From Anseranas semipalmata (lineage: Eukaryota; Chordata; Aves; Anseriformes; Anseranatidae), in the NCBI GenBank assembly GCA_013399115.1, contig VXAA01003849.1:1504685-1568684 (forward strand): 64,000 nucleotides of DNA. The letters are read 5' to 3'. Made by a program: the position numbers and the translations under genes. Position 1 is the stretch's first letter. Each line of letters starts with the position of its first letter. A model generated the notes under the pieces. The model made no database searches and had not been told where the DNA came from. It saw only the letters and a list, made by a program, of their open reading frames with translations. Positions 14,091 through 25,402 of this stretch are shown piece after piece.

Positions 14091-17000
14091 ATTGAAGGCA
14101 GTAGTTTGGAAATGCCAGTGAGTTCGATGAGATACTGGAAACAGCCTAGCTGTGACAGCAACTGCAGAAGTACTTGGTTAAACAAATATCTTTGGTATTT
14201 TTGCAATGAATGGTTATCTGCAGGAGCTCCTATCAGCAAGATTCATCAGTATTTTTGTAGTCGTGAGTCAGGAAGCTTCTGGGGAACTGTGAGTATCCTA
14301 AGATTCACAATCATAGAAGGGAGTGACCCAGAATAAACAGTTGGTTTTACTTCAAGCACTATGACAGAAAGTCTGTCATGGTCTGTGACATGCAGAGAAA
14401 GAACTAGTTAGGTTGGTTCATCTGTTACTCTGTGTACAGGATCAGCATTTTCTAACAAGGTGGAAGCTATAAATTCTCTAGTGCTCAAAGAGAGCAAAGG
14501 ACATCAAACTTCTCTAAAGTCAGTAGTTACTGTCATTTATTTTTTGCTTTGATTGGGCTAAATTTTTCCATTCATGGTACTTATGAATATGTAAATTTAG
14601 GTGCCTAATTTTAGACACTTCTTTAAATGTATTGGCTAAGGTTATAGATACTGCTCCCACATTAAGGCAGCCTGCTGACTGTAGGTAGTAATACACATGA
14701 CTGAAACTCCTTGCTTAGTGCTTAGGAACAGTGGAAGTTGAGCTGAGGACACACAAGAATAGTATCTCCCCAGTGATATTAATTCCAATGCAACAGCTAA
14801 AAGTTTACATGGGGCTGAAGTTCCCAGGGATCAGTCATGCTGACTATCCTTTAATACCAGAGCTCGGTACACTTGTAGCTTTGTAAACAGGTAAAACTGG
14901 TATGAAGAGCAGATACAGAGTACAGTCTATCACATAAAGCCCAGCAGGCACTAAATACTCCAGGGGACAAGCTGAAAATCAATTATCTTCAAATAGCATA
15001 GCAGAAACCTTCTCTGTTCTCACGTACCAGCATCAAATCCATTTAAATAACAACATCTTAGAGCACAAAAGCAAAGTAGAGGCTCATGAAAGTCTGTTTC
15101 AGCAAGGACCCCGATCCTTTAGCTTTACCTCTTCAAGGAACTCTTTCTCCCTGGTGTAAAGATGAAGAATTAATTATCCTGTTACATAAAATGCATACTC
15201 CATGGGGAAGATACATAAAGCACGCAAGAGATGAATGGATTTTTGTAGAGTAAGGTCACCCTCAGGGGGTGATAGCATAGGGAAAAGTGCTCTCTGAGTG
15301 ATCACCATTTCTGGAACAACTGGAGAATTGCAGGCTTGATGCCATCCGAAAGAGCCTATGATTTTCAATTAAGTCTTTGCTCCTGCAGATTGGTAATTAC
15401 CTCAGTATATGTTGGGGTGCTGTTTTGCACTAACCTCAGCAGTGAGCTGAAGAATTGGAAATGGTCTCATTTGCCTGGTGGCTGATGGCTGCCACAGGTG
15501 GGAAGCTCAAGCAGGGCTTTCCTCAGTTACTAATCAAAAGCTGGGCAATTCTCAAATTTTGGGGAAGACCTCTATTGTAATTCTGGAAAGAGAAATGGGT
15601 AGAGAACGAGCCCCATTGCTCATAATCTTTGTATCGGTTTCCAGCTAGGTCTGAAAATGCCTAGCAGTGCCCTGCTGACTGGGTGATGCTGGCAGCCTGG
15701 ATCCAACCCAGTATAGCAGCGTGCACTGGCATTTAGAGGCATAGGCAAGGGCTTTGTAAATGTGGTATCTGCTAAGGTGGCACGTATAGTCAAGGAAACT
15801 AAGAACAGAATGTTAGGAGGAAACAAAATGAAAGAGAAGAGGATTTTTTGAGGTAAAAAAGAGGAAAGAGATGGAAAAGAGGAAGTTTTAAGGTGTATCA
15901 GGATATAAAGGCTTCACTGTGTTTTAATTACTGCAAACTAAATTTCTGAGAGCCTGCAGTAGCTTGTTAGAAACATACTGTAGCTTTAATTAAGTAATTA
16001 GAAAGCTTGATGAGGAAGGCAAGGATTTTAGAATTTAAAGTATTCTGGAGAGGGTATAGGCAGAGGAATATTTTTTTTCAGGTATCTCTGTATTATATAA
16101 TGATTAACCTTGAGTAAAATGTTATGGGAAGGACTGAGAGCTTTTATTCATGAGTCACAAGCATAAATCCTGACCCAAAAGCTCTTTGAAAAAAACTCTC
16201 TGAGAAAAGAACTTTGTCAATGGGAAGCCCATAGGACTTAGGTCAAATTGTGCATTCAGGGATCAGGTAAGGTTTAGCAGAACAACATTTATCTCCTGAA
16301 AGGACAGACTTAATGAGCAATATCCATAGAAATATGTAGAACTTCTGTGTTACAATATGTTGATATAATTCAGTTGCTGCCAATTTTTGTATTGCATTAA
16401 ATTTCAGATTGCTCATGGAAAAGTCTGAAAGAAATAAAAATATATTAGGAGAAAATGAAGAATACAGCTATCCTCATAGCTCTGTTACTAATCCCATCAT
16501 TTATTGTGTAAAATTATGGCTGTGTGTGAAGTCACTGGTATTTTCATATGAAGGAAAAACATGATCCTATGGAAATGATCTGTCATGTCTTTCTTGAGAA
16601 AGGTGCTGGGTCTGGTTATGGAGACGGGTTCCCAGGTTAGCACTGATGCAGAATATGCCCATAGAAGTAATCAAGTCATATTCCCATAATTAAGATGTGC
16701 AACGGCAAAACACATTTTAAAGAAAGCATGTGAGGATGTGCTACTATCACATTGAATCTCTGTACATCCTTTTCAGAAAGGATTTTTTCTATCCAGCTGG
16801 TAACTTGGGGTTCTGAATGAGCATTTCCATAAACTTCACCTTGAGCAGAAGTGTGGTTTTGATGGTCTATATATTCACCGAGGTAGTTTTTGCTTTTATT
16901 ATTATTTATTACCATGAACCCACATACCAGCAGACTACTTATTGCTGCAACACTGAGAATGTTCTTCTTGGGATACCAACAAAATCTTAACAAGCACTTC

Positions 17001-17667
17001 CATAATCTGCCATTTGACAGTTCTCACCTTTTCCAGCCAGAGTACCTAACCGATTAATTGTGATTCAGTTAAGAGATGAAAAGCATGTCAGGTGAACCTT
17101 GTTTCCAGCTCCTCTCCCTTAAGGTCTCTATGAATAAACAGGGTGCCTGACTATTTTTCATAAATGCTAGCTTGATCTTGGCTTCTTCTTTAGAGTCAAC
17201 CAACTAGTTTTATCTGAAATAAATCTGAGTATGGTTCTGGGGGATAGTTCATGCCAAGAAACACTCCTAAAGGCAGAGAGAATAAGACTGCACATGATTT
17301 GGCTCTGTGCAGCCTACAAGGTCCTCCAAAAGTATGCCAGAAGGCTTTACATCCTTCTGCACCCCAAACATTCCCTCACTCCATGCTAGCCACACCTACT
17401 CTCAGGTCTGTGCTATAAACCATCATCTCCCCAGAGGGCCTTTATGTTATTATGGATGTTTTTAGCTGGATCCTGCTCACTCCAGTAATTTTTACCTTTC
17501 AGGACAACAAGGGCTGAAAAAAAAAACAGTTCAAATACTATATGACAGGGACATGGCCAGCCTGCTCTCGAGGCAGCTAACTCCAAGCAGTGTGTCTCTA
17601 AGCCTCTGCGTGACTGTCGGGTCTCTAACACGTTTAGCTATACGAGCTTGCGAGCATGCTCCTTGTT
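14091..17667. other. Unique DNA with one odd open frame, no gene called
   Basis: The block is unique and A+T-rich. The minus-strand open frame at 16676-16993 begins with a hydrophobic segment (NILSVAAISSLLVCGFMVI) followed by a polar region, but it has no in-frame ATG at that start and I do not recognise it. The homeodomain-motif stretch at 15910 lies here. Nothing else is assignable. Confidence 0.6.
15910..16020. other. Homeodomain-motif-rich stretch
   Basis: Three TAATTA-type words lie within about 80 bases: TTTTAATTACTGCAA at 15922-15936 and TTTAATTAAGTAATTAG near 15985-16001. The same 15-mer, TTTTAATTACTGCAA, also occurs at 12242-12256. One shared 15-mer in A+T-rich DNA of this size is near chance. 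Confidence 0.15.
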
Positions 17668-17727
17668 GAAGTCCCAAAGTAAGCACCGAAGTCCCAAAGT
17701 AAGCACCAAAGTCCCAAAGTAAGTAGG
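17668..17727 (+). repeat. 20-bp x 3 minisatellite
   Basis: Units GAAGTCCCAAAGTAAGCACC at 17668-17687 and 17688-17707 are identical. A third unit, 17708-17727, starts AAAGTCCCAAAGTAAG and diverges at its end. The near-identity points to recent duplication. Confidence 0.97.
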
Positions 17728-17759
17728 GATGCTGCTTTACAAAATTAACTTGGTGGGGG

Positions 17760-17775
17760 AAAAAAAAAAAAAAAA
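17760..17775. repeat. A homopolymer, 16 bases
   Basis: A pure A run 32 bases after the 20-bp minisatellite. Confidence 0.97.
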
Positions 17776-18310
17776 GGTCTTTGTCCTTACAAGGTCTTCT
17801 TGGAGCTATTGAAACCGTGTGGGAGATGTCAACTCTGTTCAGGGACAGTCCTTCAGCTTTTTGAGGCACAAAGATAAATTCCATCCTGAATAATATAAAC
17901 TACCTAAAATATCTTCAAAAGCATATCTATTGAAACATAATACTATTTAAACAATATAAACTTTGTGCTGATAGCATGCATTTGGTGCCAATCTGGTTTA
18001 TCATTAATAAATCAGTATATTTTGATCAGCGGGGCACAGAGACACATTTAATCTTGAAATATCATCTGCATAGTGTTATTTTGTGGCACATTTCACCTCA
18101 AAGGTTACTCTACTCACTTCATCTTGAGTAGAAGGTCTAATCCATCAGTTGGTGTCATCTCATTATAGTTCCATCAGGGACACCTAATGACAGTGGATAC
18201 TTAACACAAGTTTGTAAGTGATTTTCAAATGTGACTCAATGCACTTGGGAGGCATGAGCAGCTCTCTTGTCTGAGAAGACATAGAGCAAAGGGAGAAGGA
18301 AGCAGGAGCT

Positions 18311-18333
18311 AAAAAAAAAAAAAAAAAAAAAAA
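18311..18333. repeat. A homopolymer, 23 bases
   Basis: A pure A run about 50-60 bases before the 5' break of the CR1 copy at 18385. CR1 does not make poly(A) tails, so the two are probably unrelated. Confidence 0.98.
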
Positions 18334-18384
18334 GAAGTGATCATTAGAAAGAACAACTCTGGCTGTTGGAAGTGAGTATTTTGT

Positions 18385-18599
18385 GTGAATATGAGGGGGC
18401 ACTTCTTTACTGTGAGGGTGACAGAGCACTGGAATAGGTTGCCCAGAGAGGTTGTGGAGTCTCCTTCTCTGGAGATACTCAAAACCCGACTGGATGTGAT
18501 CCTGCACAATGTGCTCTAGGTGGTCCTGCTCAGCAGGGGGGTTGGACTAGATGATCTTCAGAGGTCCCTTCCAACCCCACCCATTCCATGATTCTGTGA
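18385..18599 (+). mobile_element. CR1 LINE 3' end, short copy
   Basis: This is a CR1 3' end on the plus strand. The last 38 codons of ORF2 are readable in one frame from 18403 to a TAG at 18517-18519, including [20 protein letters not shown] 3' untranslated region follows with GGTTGGACTAGATGATCTT and AGGTCCCTTCCAACC. It ends at one ATTCTGTG octamer, 18591-18598. The 5' truncation point is near 18385-18400. It is little diverged from the bird CR1 consensus. The A run at 18311-18333 lies upstream of the 5' end and so is not its tail. Confidence 0.95.
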
Positions 18600-18756
18600 T
18601 TTTTAAACTACAACTCAAGCAAATTCTTCAATAATTAAATATTTACAGATTTTTTATGAATGACTGAATATTTTCTGTTACAAATATGAAATTAGATGTT
18701 AATTATAATTATGTCTATTTATATCTGCCTATATATTGCCAATTACATCTATAGAT

Positions 18757-18788
18757 CTGTGTGTATATATATATATATATACACACAA
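18757..18788. repeat. (GT)/(AT)n/(AC) microsatellite
   Basis: A TGTGTG stretch runs into about nine AT units and then ACACAC, giving a partly self-complementary alternating purine-pyrimidine tract. Confidence 0.95.
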
Positions 18789-19367
18789 ACATGTGGGTAT
18801 AAATATGTGTATTCATATAGTGTGTAAATACATGTGAATTGCTTTTTTTTTTTCCATCACTAAATGCAACCACTTCTATGCTGGAATTATTTTTCCATTA
18901 TAGCTGGACAAAAAGCATTCAAAAAGAATGAGGAATACACTATCCAGACAAGGAAAAGGCAGAACATTATACTGAAATAAGATAGACTACTATGGTCAAA
19001 GTACTACAGCAATGTCAACATAGTCACTAATAGCCTTGTTTCTCAATTTCGTTAGAGATTACAACTCCACAGGAATAAAATTTATCTCTGTACTGCAGAT
19101 TTTGCAGGTTGGTCTAGGCTGAATTTAAATCAAACCAAAACAAGTGGAACTGCTGATAGGGTGGTGGTCACCCTTTTTGCGCTTAGATATAACCCCCACT
19201 ATCCAGCTAATTTTTTTGTTTGTTTGTTTCTTCCCTTTTCCTTTATGGTTGCAGTCTTGTGAAGACATGAACTGCGTCTCCATCTGAGATTGGGAAGTGC
19301 TTAGCACTTCTGTACCATAGCATAAATATGTATGTATAAATTAATATGTATGCTGCAAACTGTAGTT

Positions 19368-19552
19368 TGAGACTGGAACAGGTTCTCTAGAAAAGCCCTG
19401 GAGTCACCATTTGTGGAGGCTTGCAAGGGTTAGCCAGACAAGGAAACAGCCAGCCTGCTCCTGTGCTGGTGAGAGACCCACTCTGAGCAGAAAGGTGGCC
19501 TTGTAATCTCCAGAGTCATCCCTTCCAACCACGGTTTCTATAACTTTGTAAA
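19368..19552 (+). mobile_element. Decayed CR1 LINE 3' end
   Basis: This is an older, more diverged CR1 3' end, about 770 bases downstream of the copy at 18385 and in the same orientation. Matching pieces in order are GACTGGAACAGGTTCTC, GGAGTCACCA, TTGTGGAGGCTTGCAAGGG, CCACTCTGAGCAG, AATCTCCAGAGTCATCCCTT and CCAACCACGG. The final octamer has decayed to ATAACTTTGTA. The ORF2 frame is no longer open. It could be a different CR1 subfamily from the neighbour; I cannot assign subfamilies by eye. Confidence 0.85.
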
Positions 19553-22500
19553 TGTGTTTGACTCATGCTACAAATGCTCCAAGTACTGGAAAAAAATAAA
19601 ATAAAATAAAAACGAGCCCAAACTAGTTAAAACATTATAATGATTTTAACCACGGAATTTTGAATGTTTTCAATTTCTCATTAATTTATTCCTGAGCTGT
19701 GAAATGTTTGAACACCTTGAAAATAAACATCTGAGTCACAGAAGACATTTTCTATAAAAAACTACCAGATTTACAAACCTTTTTTTGAAAATGGAAAGTT
19801 TAGACCAAAATGAAAGTAAACACTGTGATAATTTAGAAGGAATGTTAGCATTATGCCAGATTGCATCATAAAGTGAATAAATGCAGGATGATGGGCATAG
19901 AACTACAGCACAATTAACCTGATTTAGGATTTTTAAGGTTTTGCATCATTAACTCCGGCAGTAGACAGATCTGCAGGTATTCGTCTGCACACCTCTGGCG
20001 GTTGGGGTGACCTCTTGGTAGCTTTCTCTGCGGAGCAGCCACTCTTCTCATCCTCTTTGTTCTGAAATGCAGACTTCCAGCAACTGTTTAGAAGATGGAT
20101 GTGAATATCAGTGCTGGGAAGAGCTAAAAGAGCACTGCTCTAAGGCTTTATTCCATCCTTTGGATATACAACACTTCTTCTCATCAAGAATGTCCTGAAA
20201 AGAGAGCTCAAAACATTTCCAAAGATTGATTTTATATGAGCAAAACCATCACTCTGAAATAAAGTCTCGCACATAACCTAGAGCAGTGACATTAATGCTG
20301 CATTTTTTCTTTAGTACTGAAAGCTAAATAAATGTTTCTTTATTTTAAACATGGTGGAAAAAAAAAAAAGTCTGTCAGTGAGAGGACTATATTATGTCCT
20401 GCAGGTCTTCTTACAATCTTCACAATATTTACCATTTAATTGATGTGTAAAAAGAATGCCTGTTGAGGTCAATGGGACATTTTCCTAAGTAGAAAGTCAG
20501 AAAGACACTTTATGCAGGACACTTGAAAGAACTTTATCTCTAAGAGCATCGGTATGACTCTGAATCCTTAGGATAGGGTTTTAGATGCCTTAACTTAGAA
20601 GATGTGTGGTAATACTCATTTGCTGTACTAGAAGAAATTTAACATTGTAACTATGACTACTGACTGACATAGAGGATCAGAGGGAGAAAGAATCTGTGTG
20701 TGTGTAAAAGTGGAACAATGTTGTTTGTTTTTCTGAATTTGGAATAACTACAGAATTCACCAGGTTTGCTGAAGCCTCTGTAGTCTACCAGGATAATAAT
20801 GCACTGCATCACAGCAAATTAGTTCATAACTCACTCAAAGATCTACTCTGTATTACTTGACTGACCACACTTTGCTGCAAAATCCTTCTATTTGTTTTGG
20901 TGTTGTTGTTTTTTTTCTTTTTTTCCCTAAGAAAAGGAACTTTGAGTGATGGTTTGTGGGCAAGATTTATTTGTCTCCCAGGGCCATGAGTTGCATGGGT
21001 GTAAGCGAGGGCAGAACTTGTCTCTAAATGACTAAAATGCTATGCTCCCTCAGCTGTGAGATGCTGAGGGAGTACATAAAAACAACACAGAGCATGAAAG
21101 CTTCAAAAGTAGCAGAAAGAGCCAACATAGCATGCTGCCTCCTTCCCAGGGAGCCTGCAGAAAGGTTTCTGCACCTTCAATGGGTCTGGCTTACTAGGAC
21201 TACAGAGACTGATTGAGGGGTAAGGGTGTAAGTCTGGAGAGATGCCATGCTCAAAAGCTAACAGCAGTTCCTCTGTTGATCAAACATACTGTGCTGACAT
21301 TTTGGATGGAGAAGGGTGGGATGGAGCAGGACTTCTGGTGTACTGATGGTGGGTGAAGCGTTTCAGAGACCTCCAGTGAAGTGTGCTGTGCTGCTCCAGG
21401 AGCGGGTTTGGAGCCCCTTTCTGCAGGTGGGTTAGCCCAGTGGTTCAGGATGTGCTCCCAGCTGATTACTCGCCACCTTTCCTTTCCAAAGGCAGCACTC
21501 CAGCAGTTGTGTCCCTCATCAGTGCAGTTTTCCTGCAGCATGACAAGAAGAGCTTCTACATTTCAGATGAGTTGTAAGCTCTGTAGTGCATTGTCACAGT
21601 CATGAGAAGATGCCTTGCCAGTACAGTGCAGTGTCTGTACAGCTGTATGCACTGCTTCATCGAGTGTTTCTGTTTTCATTCATTACACCCATTGAATTTT
21701 TCAGAACACATGATTTTTAGGTAAACTGAAAATTGAAAAAAATAGAAGTTAAGTTCAGTCTAGAAGAGGGGCAGTTTAATGAGAGAGAAAAGCTAATGCT
21801 GCAGTTTTTTAAAGCACAGGGGAAATTTAAACATGGACTACTAGAAATGGGATTGCAGCCTTTGTTCTTAATATGTGTTGCATCTAACACTTCCATTTGT
21901 TCCACTGTTCTTCAGTGCCAGGGCTAAGCAAATAGTTTGCAATAAATAATTTAGCCTTTGAATTTAACCTTCATTTCTGCTCATGGAATCCCCATGTGCT
22001 GATTACAGTGGTTTCAAACTTACTTGTAATTCAAGATCATGCAACTTTTAGGGGTGAAGGGAAGGAAGAGGTATTTATTATTGTGGTGTGTCAGTGTGTT
22101 ATGATACTCCCAACAGATCACAAAGTATTACTTGTCCTCCCTGATCTGATGGCTGCAGTGGCACCTGAGGTAGGGAGGCAAAGTAAAAGTTGTCATTTTG
22201 TGATGAAACATGAATTTCTCCTTTTGGAAAGATTAACATCTTGATATTTTGTATATGGGAAGGTTAAAATAGAGTTACTATTGAAACAGACAAGACTATT
22301 TCTGTCTGAATCATTAATTCCAGAGACTAATCCAGGGTTTCATCTAAGGGGGACAATGCTTATGACAGGCAGACTTCTTCCAAAATAAATTACACCTTTT
22401 GCATCACATTGTGAAGCAGACCTTATGTGGAAAGTAAAGGATTTCTTGATACCTCCTTTATAAAACAGAGGACAAAACTAGGTCACTCTGAGCTATGTTC

Positions 22501-24359
22501 TATCAATCGTTCATTCCTTGCTATGGTAAACGTGTGACTATGATCTCACCCTGAGAGATTGTTGCTTTGCCTTAGACAGGGCCAAATTTTTGTCGGAAGA
22601 GTTACAAACATTCAGCTCAGAAAATGCCCCAAAATAGCTCTTCATACTGCAGCATGAAGCATACAGAGGTAAGCTGAGAGGTTTACTGCCAAGCTGCTTT
22701 TCCACCAACAAGAGAAAGCGAAGTGCAAGTTGTACATGCTTGACATCATAAAATACTACTATGGCAACAACTCACTGTTATCTGTTTAAGCATCAATTTG
22801 GAGGGCAAAATAAACAGTAGAAATACGAGAAACAGAATTCTCTTATATTTTATCTGCTCTTCCTTTGGTAGATAGTTTTTGTGTCAAATAAACCTCTAAG
22901 TTTTCAGAATTAAAAGGGGAAAATTTGGAATTGCCAAACTATGGAATCAGTCTCTCTCTGGATTATTACATTAGAAACAATAATGCCTCACAACTCACTC
23001 TTTGTGAAGATTTCAAAGTTTTGGTGGACCAGAATAGTGCACAGAAAGCTGATGCATCTTTCTTCCAGTTTGGAAAGAACAGGAAAAGAAAAAGAGAGAT
23101 TGGAAATTCTATATGCAGACCTATGTGCAAACAGGTGAAAAAGGACTAGAGGAAAACAGCAAAAAAATGCTGGCAGTCCAAAAAAAAAAAAAAAAAGCAT
23201 GAGAGTGATAACTAAGAGCATAATTGATCGTTTAGCTTGTAAAAACATTTCAGTTTTTAGGCGTTAAACATTATGTGCTTAAGAATGCAGGCATCCAGAA
23301 GCAATCATCCTCCAGCCTCAGTGACAGATAGGTACCACATTTTTCTGGACAGTGAGGAGTAAAATCACAGAAAAAAAAGTCTTGATATTCTGTTATTTTT
23401 AGAAATCCGAACTCGGCTGCCAAAAGGTATTAAAAATTCCACTAATTTTTCTTAAAACAAAACAAAACAAACTAGGCCCCTATCAAAAGATTGAATCCCC
23501 TTTTAGAGGAATGACTTAGTCTTTTAAACCACATAACTGTTTTATTTCTCTACCTTTATCTCCTTTACTGTTTTCTTTTCAAAAAGATGTGTTCTCCTTT
23601 ATTAATTGTTATCTGAAGTTTTCTCTGTTTATGCATTTCCATCTTTGAGAGCAACTTACATTTCATTTTCCAGGAAAACTGGATAAGAGAAAAAGGAAAA
23701 TGAAAAACACCCTCACATTTTAATGTAGAGAGACTGGCATATGTAGAAGTAAATACCAAATACTATGTGCAGTTTGAGGATAATCCTTTTGTGTACTACA
23801 TGAACTTGTGAAATCATTATGTCAACAATTAACCAGCTTGATTAATGAGACAGGGATAAAAGAAAAGGTGCTGTTATTCTATTGGTGCTGAATTTAAATG
23901 TCCCGTGACTTCATCTATTTTACTTCACATCTTGCTTGAGTGTCTCCAATCTTTTAGAAAGAGAGGCTGCCATGTTTCTTGGCCTGGCTATTTTTGTCTG
24001 GAGCAAATGTTAGATTAATATTGTCATGTTGTCCCAGATACCATTCTCTTTTTCTTTACAATGAATGCACCAGGGTCTTATTAAATAAATCAAAATTTAA
24101 AAAAAAAATAAGAGAGAGAGAGAGGCACAAATCAAATGAAAGCAGAGTGGGCTCTGTTCACAGGCTGTGGCCTTGCTCCCACTGGGCCCAAGTAGCACGT
24201 GCCCTTTTATCTTATTGCCTTTAAGCTATGGTGGTCTGTTCAACCTTCTGGGGTTACATATGTCTCTGGGCCAGGATAATTGTTCTCAACAGCATGAGCT
24301 TAACTTTATCATCCCTCCTGTTTCTTGACTTACTGTAAACTAAACAGTGGCTCCTTGTA
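19553..24359. other. Unique non-coding DNA, no gene seen
   Basis: Overlapping short openings at 21251-21605 sit in a G+C-richer patch on both strands and show no family. Two X-box-like words (TTGCTATGGTAAAC at 22518-22531 and TACTATGGCAAC at 22757-22768) lie about 240 bases apart. The A run at 23180 is the only clear repeat. Confidence 0.65.
23180..23196. repeat. A homopolymer, about 17 bases
   Basis: A pure A run in otherwise unique DNA. Confidence 0.97.
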
Positions 24360-24414
24360 AAAAAAAAAAAAAAAANNNNNNNNNNNNNNNNNNNNNNNNN
24401 NNNNNNNNNAAAAA
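24360..24414. other. Assembly gap inside an A run
   Basis: A run of A (24360-24375), then 34 N (24376-24409), then five more A. The gap most likely spans a long A homopolymer or A-rich repeat that could not be resolved, so the true distance is unknown. Confidence 0.97.
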
Positions 24415-24540
24415 TGAAGCTGGGAAGTTTAAACAGTTTTTAAATACTTTTTTTTTTCTTTTAAATGGAACTTGTTGTTTTATGGCTACTGCAGAATATT
24501 TTCCTAATTTCTGTTTAATGAGATAAAACTAGTTTAAAAT

Positions 24541-24631
24541 CTTTCCTTTCCTTTCCTTTCCTTTCCTTTCCTTTCCTTTCCTTCCCTGCCCTCTCCCTCT
24601 CCCTCTCCCTCTCCCTCTCCCTCTCCCTTTC
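24541..24631. repeat. Pyrimidine tract: (CTTTC)n then (CCCTCT)n
   Basis: About eight CTTTC pentamers (24541-24581), a short CCTTCCCTGCCCT joint, then about six CTCCCT hexamers to 24628. Nearly all of the 90 bases are C or T on the plus strand. Such homopyrimidine mirror-like tracts can form triplex (H-DNA); that is inference. It lies just before the candidate conserved element at 24650. Confidence 0.96.
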
Positions 24632-24649
24632 CTTTTTGGAACTCTGGGG

Positions 24650-25060
24650 CAAAGAACAATCAGAAAGAAATTACATTAATGAGGAAAGAAGGCTAGACAT
24701 GGGCATGGATTACATGCAGAAAGCCAAATTCCCATTCAGAGTTTGCCAAATTACCCACTACTCCCCTTTAAAAGCCCTCCTAATAACTCCCCATTGTATG
24801 CAAAGCCCATGAGAACAAAGTTAATAACAGTGTATGAGTATAAATTGCACATTATAGATGTAAATCTTACAAGCCCCTTCTAATCGGTAGGAAAGGGGCT
24901 GTCTTTGTGTCAAGCACAATAGAGGATGCACTGTCAGCACTGAGCAAATGATAAAGAATAAATAACAACAAGCAGGAAGCCTCTTCTGTTCATTGAGTCA
25001 CATTTTAACTTCTTGGAATACAACTCAAGCAAAACAAAGTTTTCACCAACGGAGTCATCC
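24650..25060. other. Candidate conserved non-coding element (enhancer-like)
   Basis: This unique block has closely packed transcription-factor-like words and no open frame. It carries an octamer-type TATGCAAA (24797-24804), a SOX/TCF-type AACAAAG (24814-24820), an HNF1-half-like GTTAATAAC (24820-24828) and a second AACAAAG near 25033-25040. It also has an inverted repeat with 8-base arms (AGCCCCTT at 24872-24879, AAGGGGCT at 24893-24900). These features are common in deeply conserved developmental enhancers, but conservation cannot be seen from one sequence. Confidence 0.28.
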
Positions 25061-25386
25061 TGCTCTGTACTGCAAATGTACTTTAATTCCTTAGAATCCC
25101 TTGAATTTCTTGTTTTTTAGATATGTATCATCTTTGTCATTTCATGTAAAAAGAAGAATCATCAGGAAATCTGAATCTTCCTCTGCCTTGATCCTACTGC
25201 CCTTCCCAGCACCTATTTCAGAGTTTAATTTAACTTTTGTGAACAGGGACTTATGTTTAATCAGATGAGTTTTTACCAGCACCTTTTATAGTGAATCCAT
25301 ATTCTCCTGTCTCTACTGGAAATACCTAGTTTGTATTATTGGTTTTATTTTTTGGTAAAGGAAAGCACCAGAAGGAAAATGTCTTC

Positions 25387-25402
25387 TTTTTTTTTTTTTT
25401 TT
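25387..25402. repeat. T homopolymer, about 16 bases
   Basis: A pure T run after GTCTTC. Confidence 0.96.

Noticed and set aside
14361..14379. 8-base inverted repeat ATGACAGA/TCTGTCAT
   Set aside because: The arms are short, a match of this size is expected by chance in 64 kb, and there is no flanking support.
12242..15936. Shared 15-mer TTTTAATTACTGCAA at two sites as a paired control element
   Set aside because: One or a few shared 15-mers are expected by chance in A+T-rich DNA of this length, and the flanks do not match.
18311..18333. A run as the tail of a retrotransposon beside the CR1 copy
   Set aside because: It lies 5' of the CR1 copy, CR1 has no poly(A) tail, and no other element is recognisable upstream.
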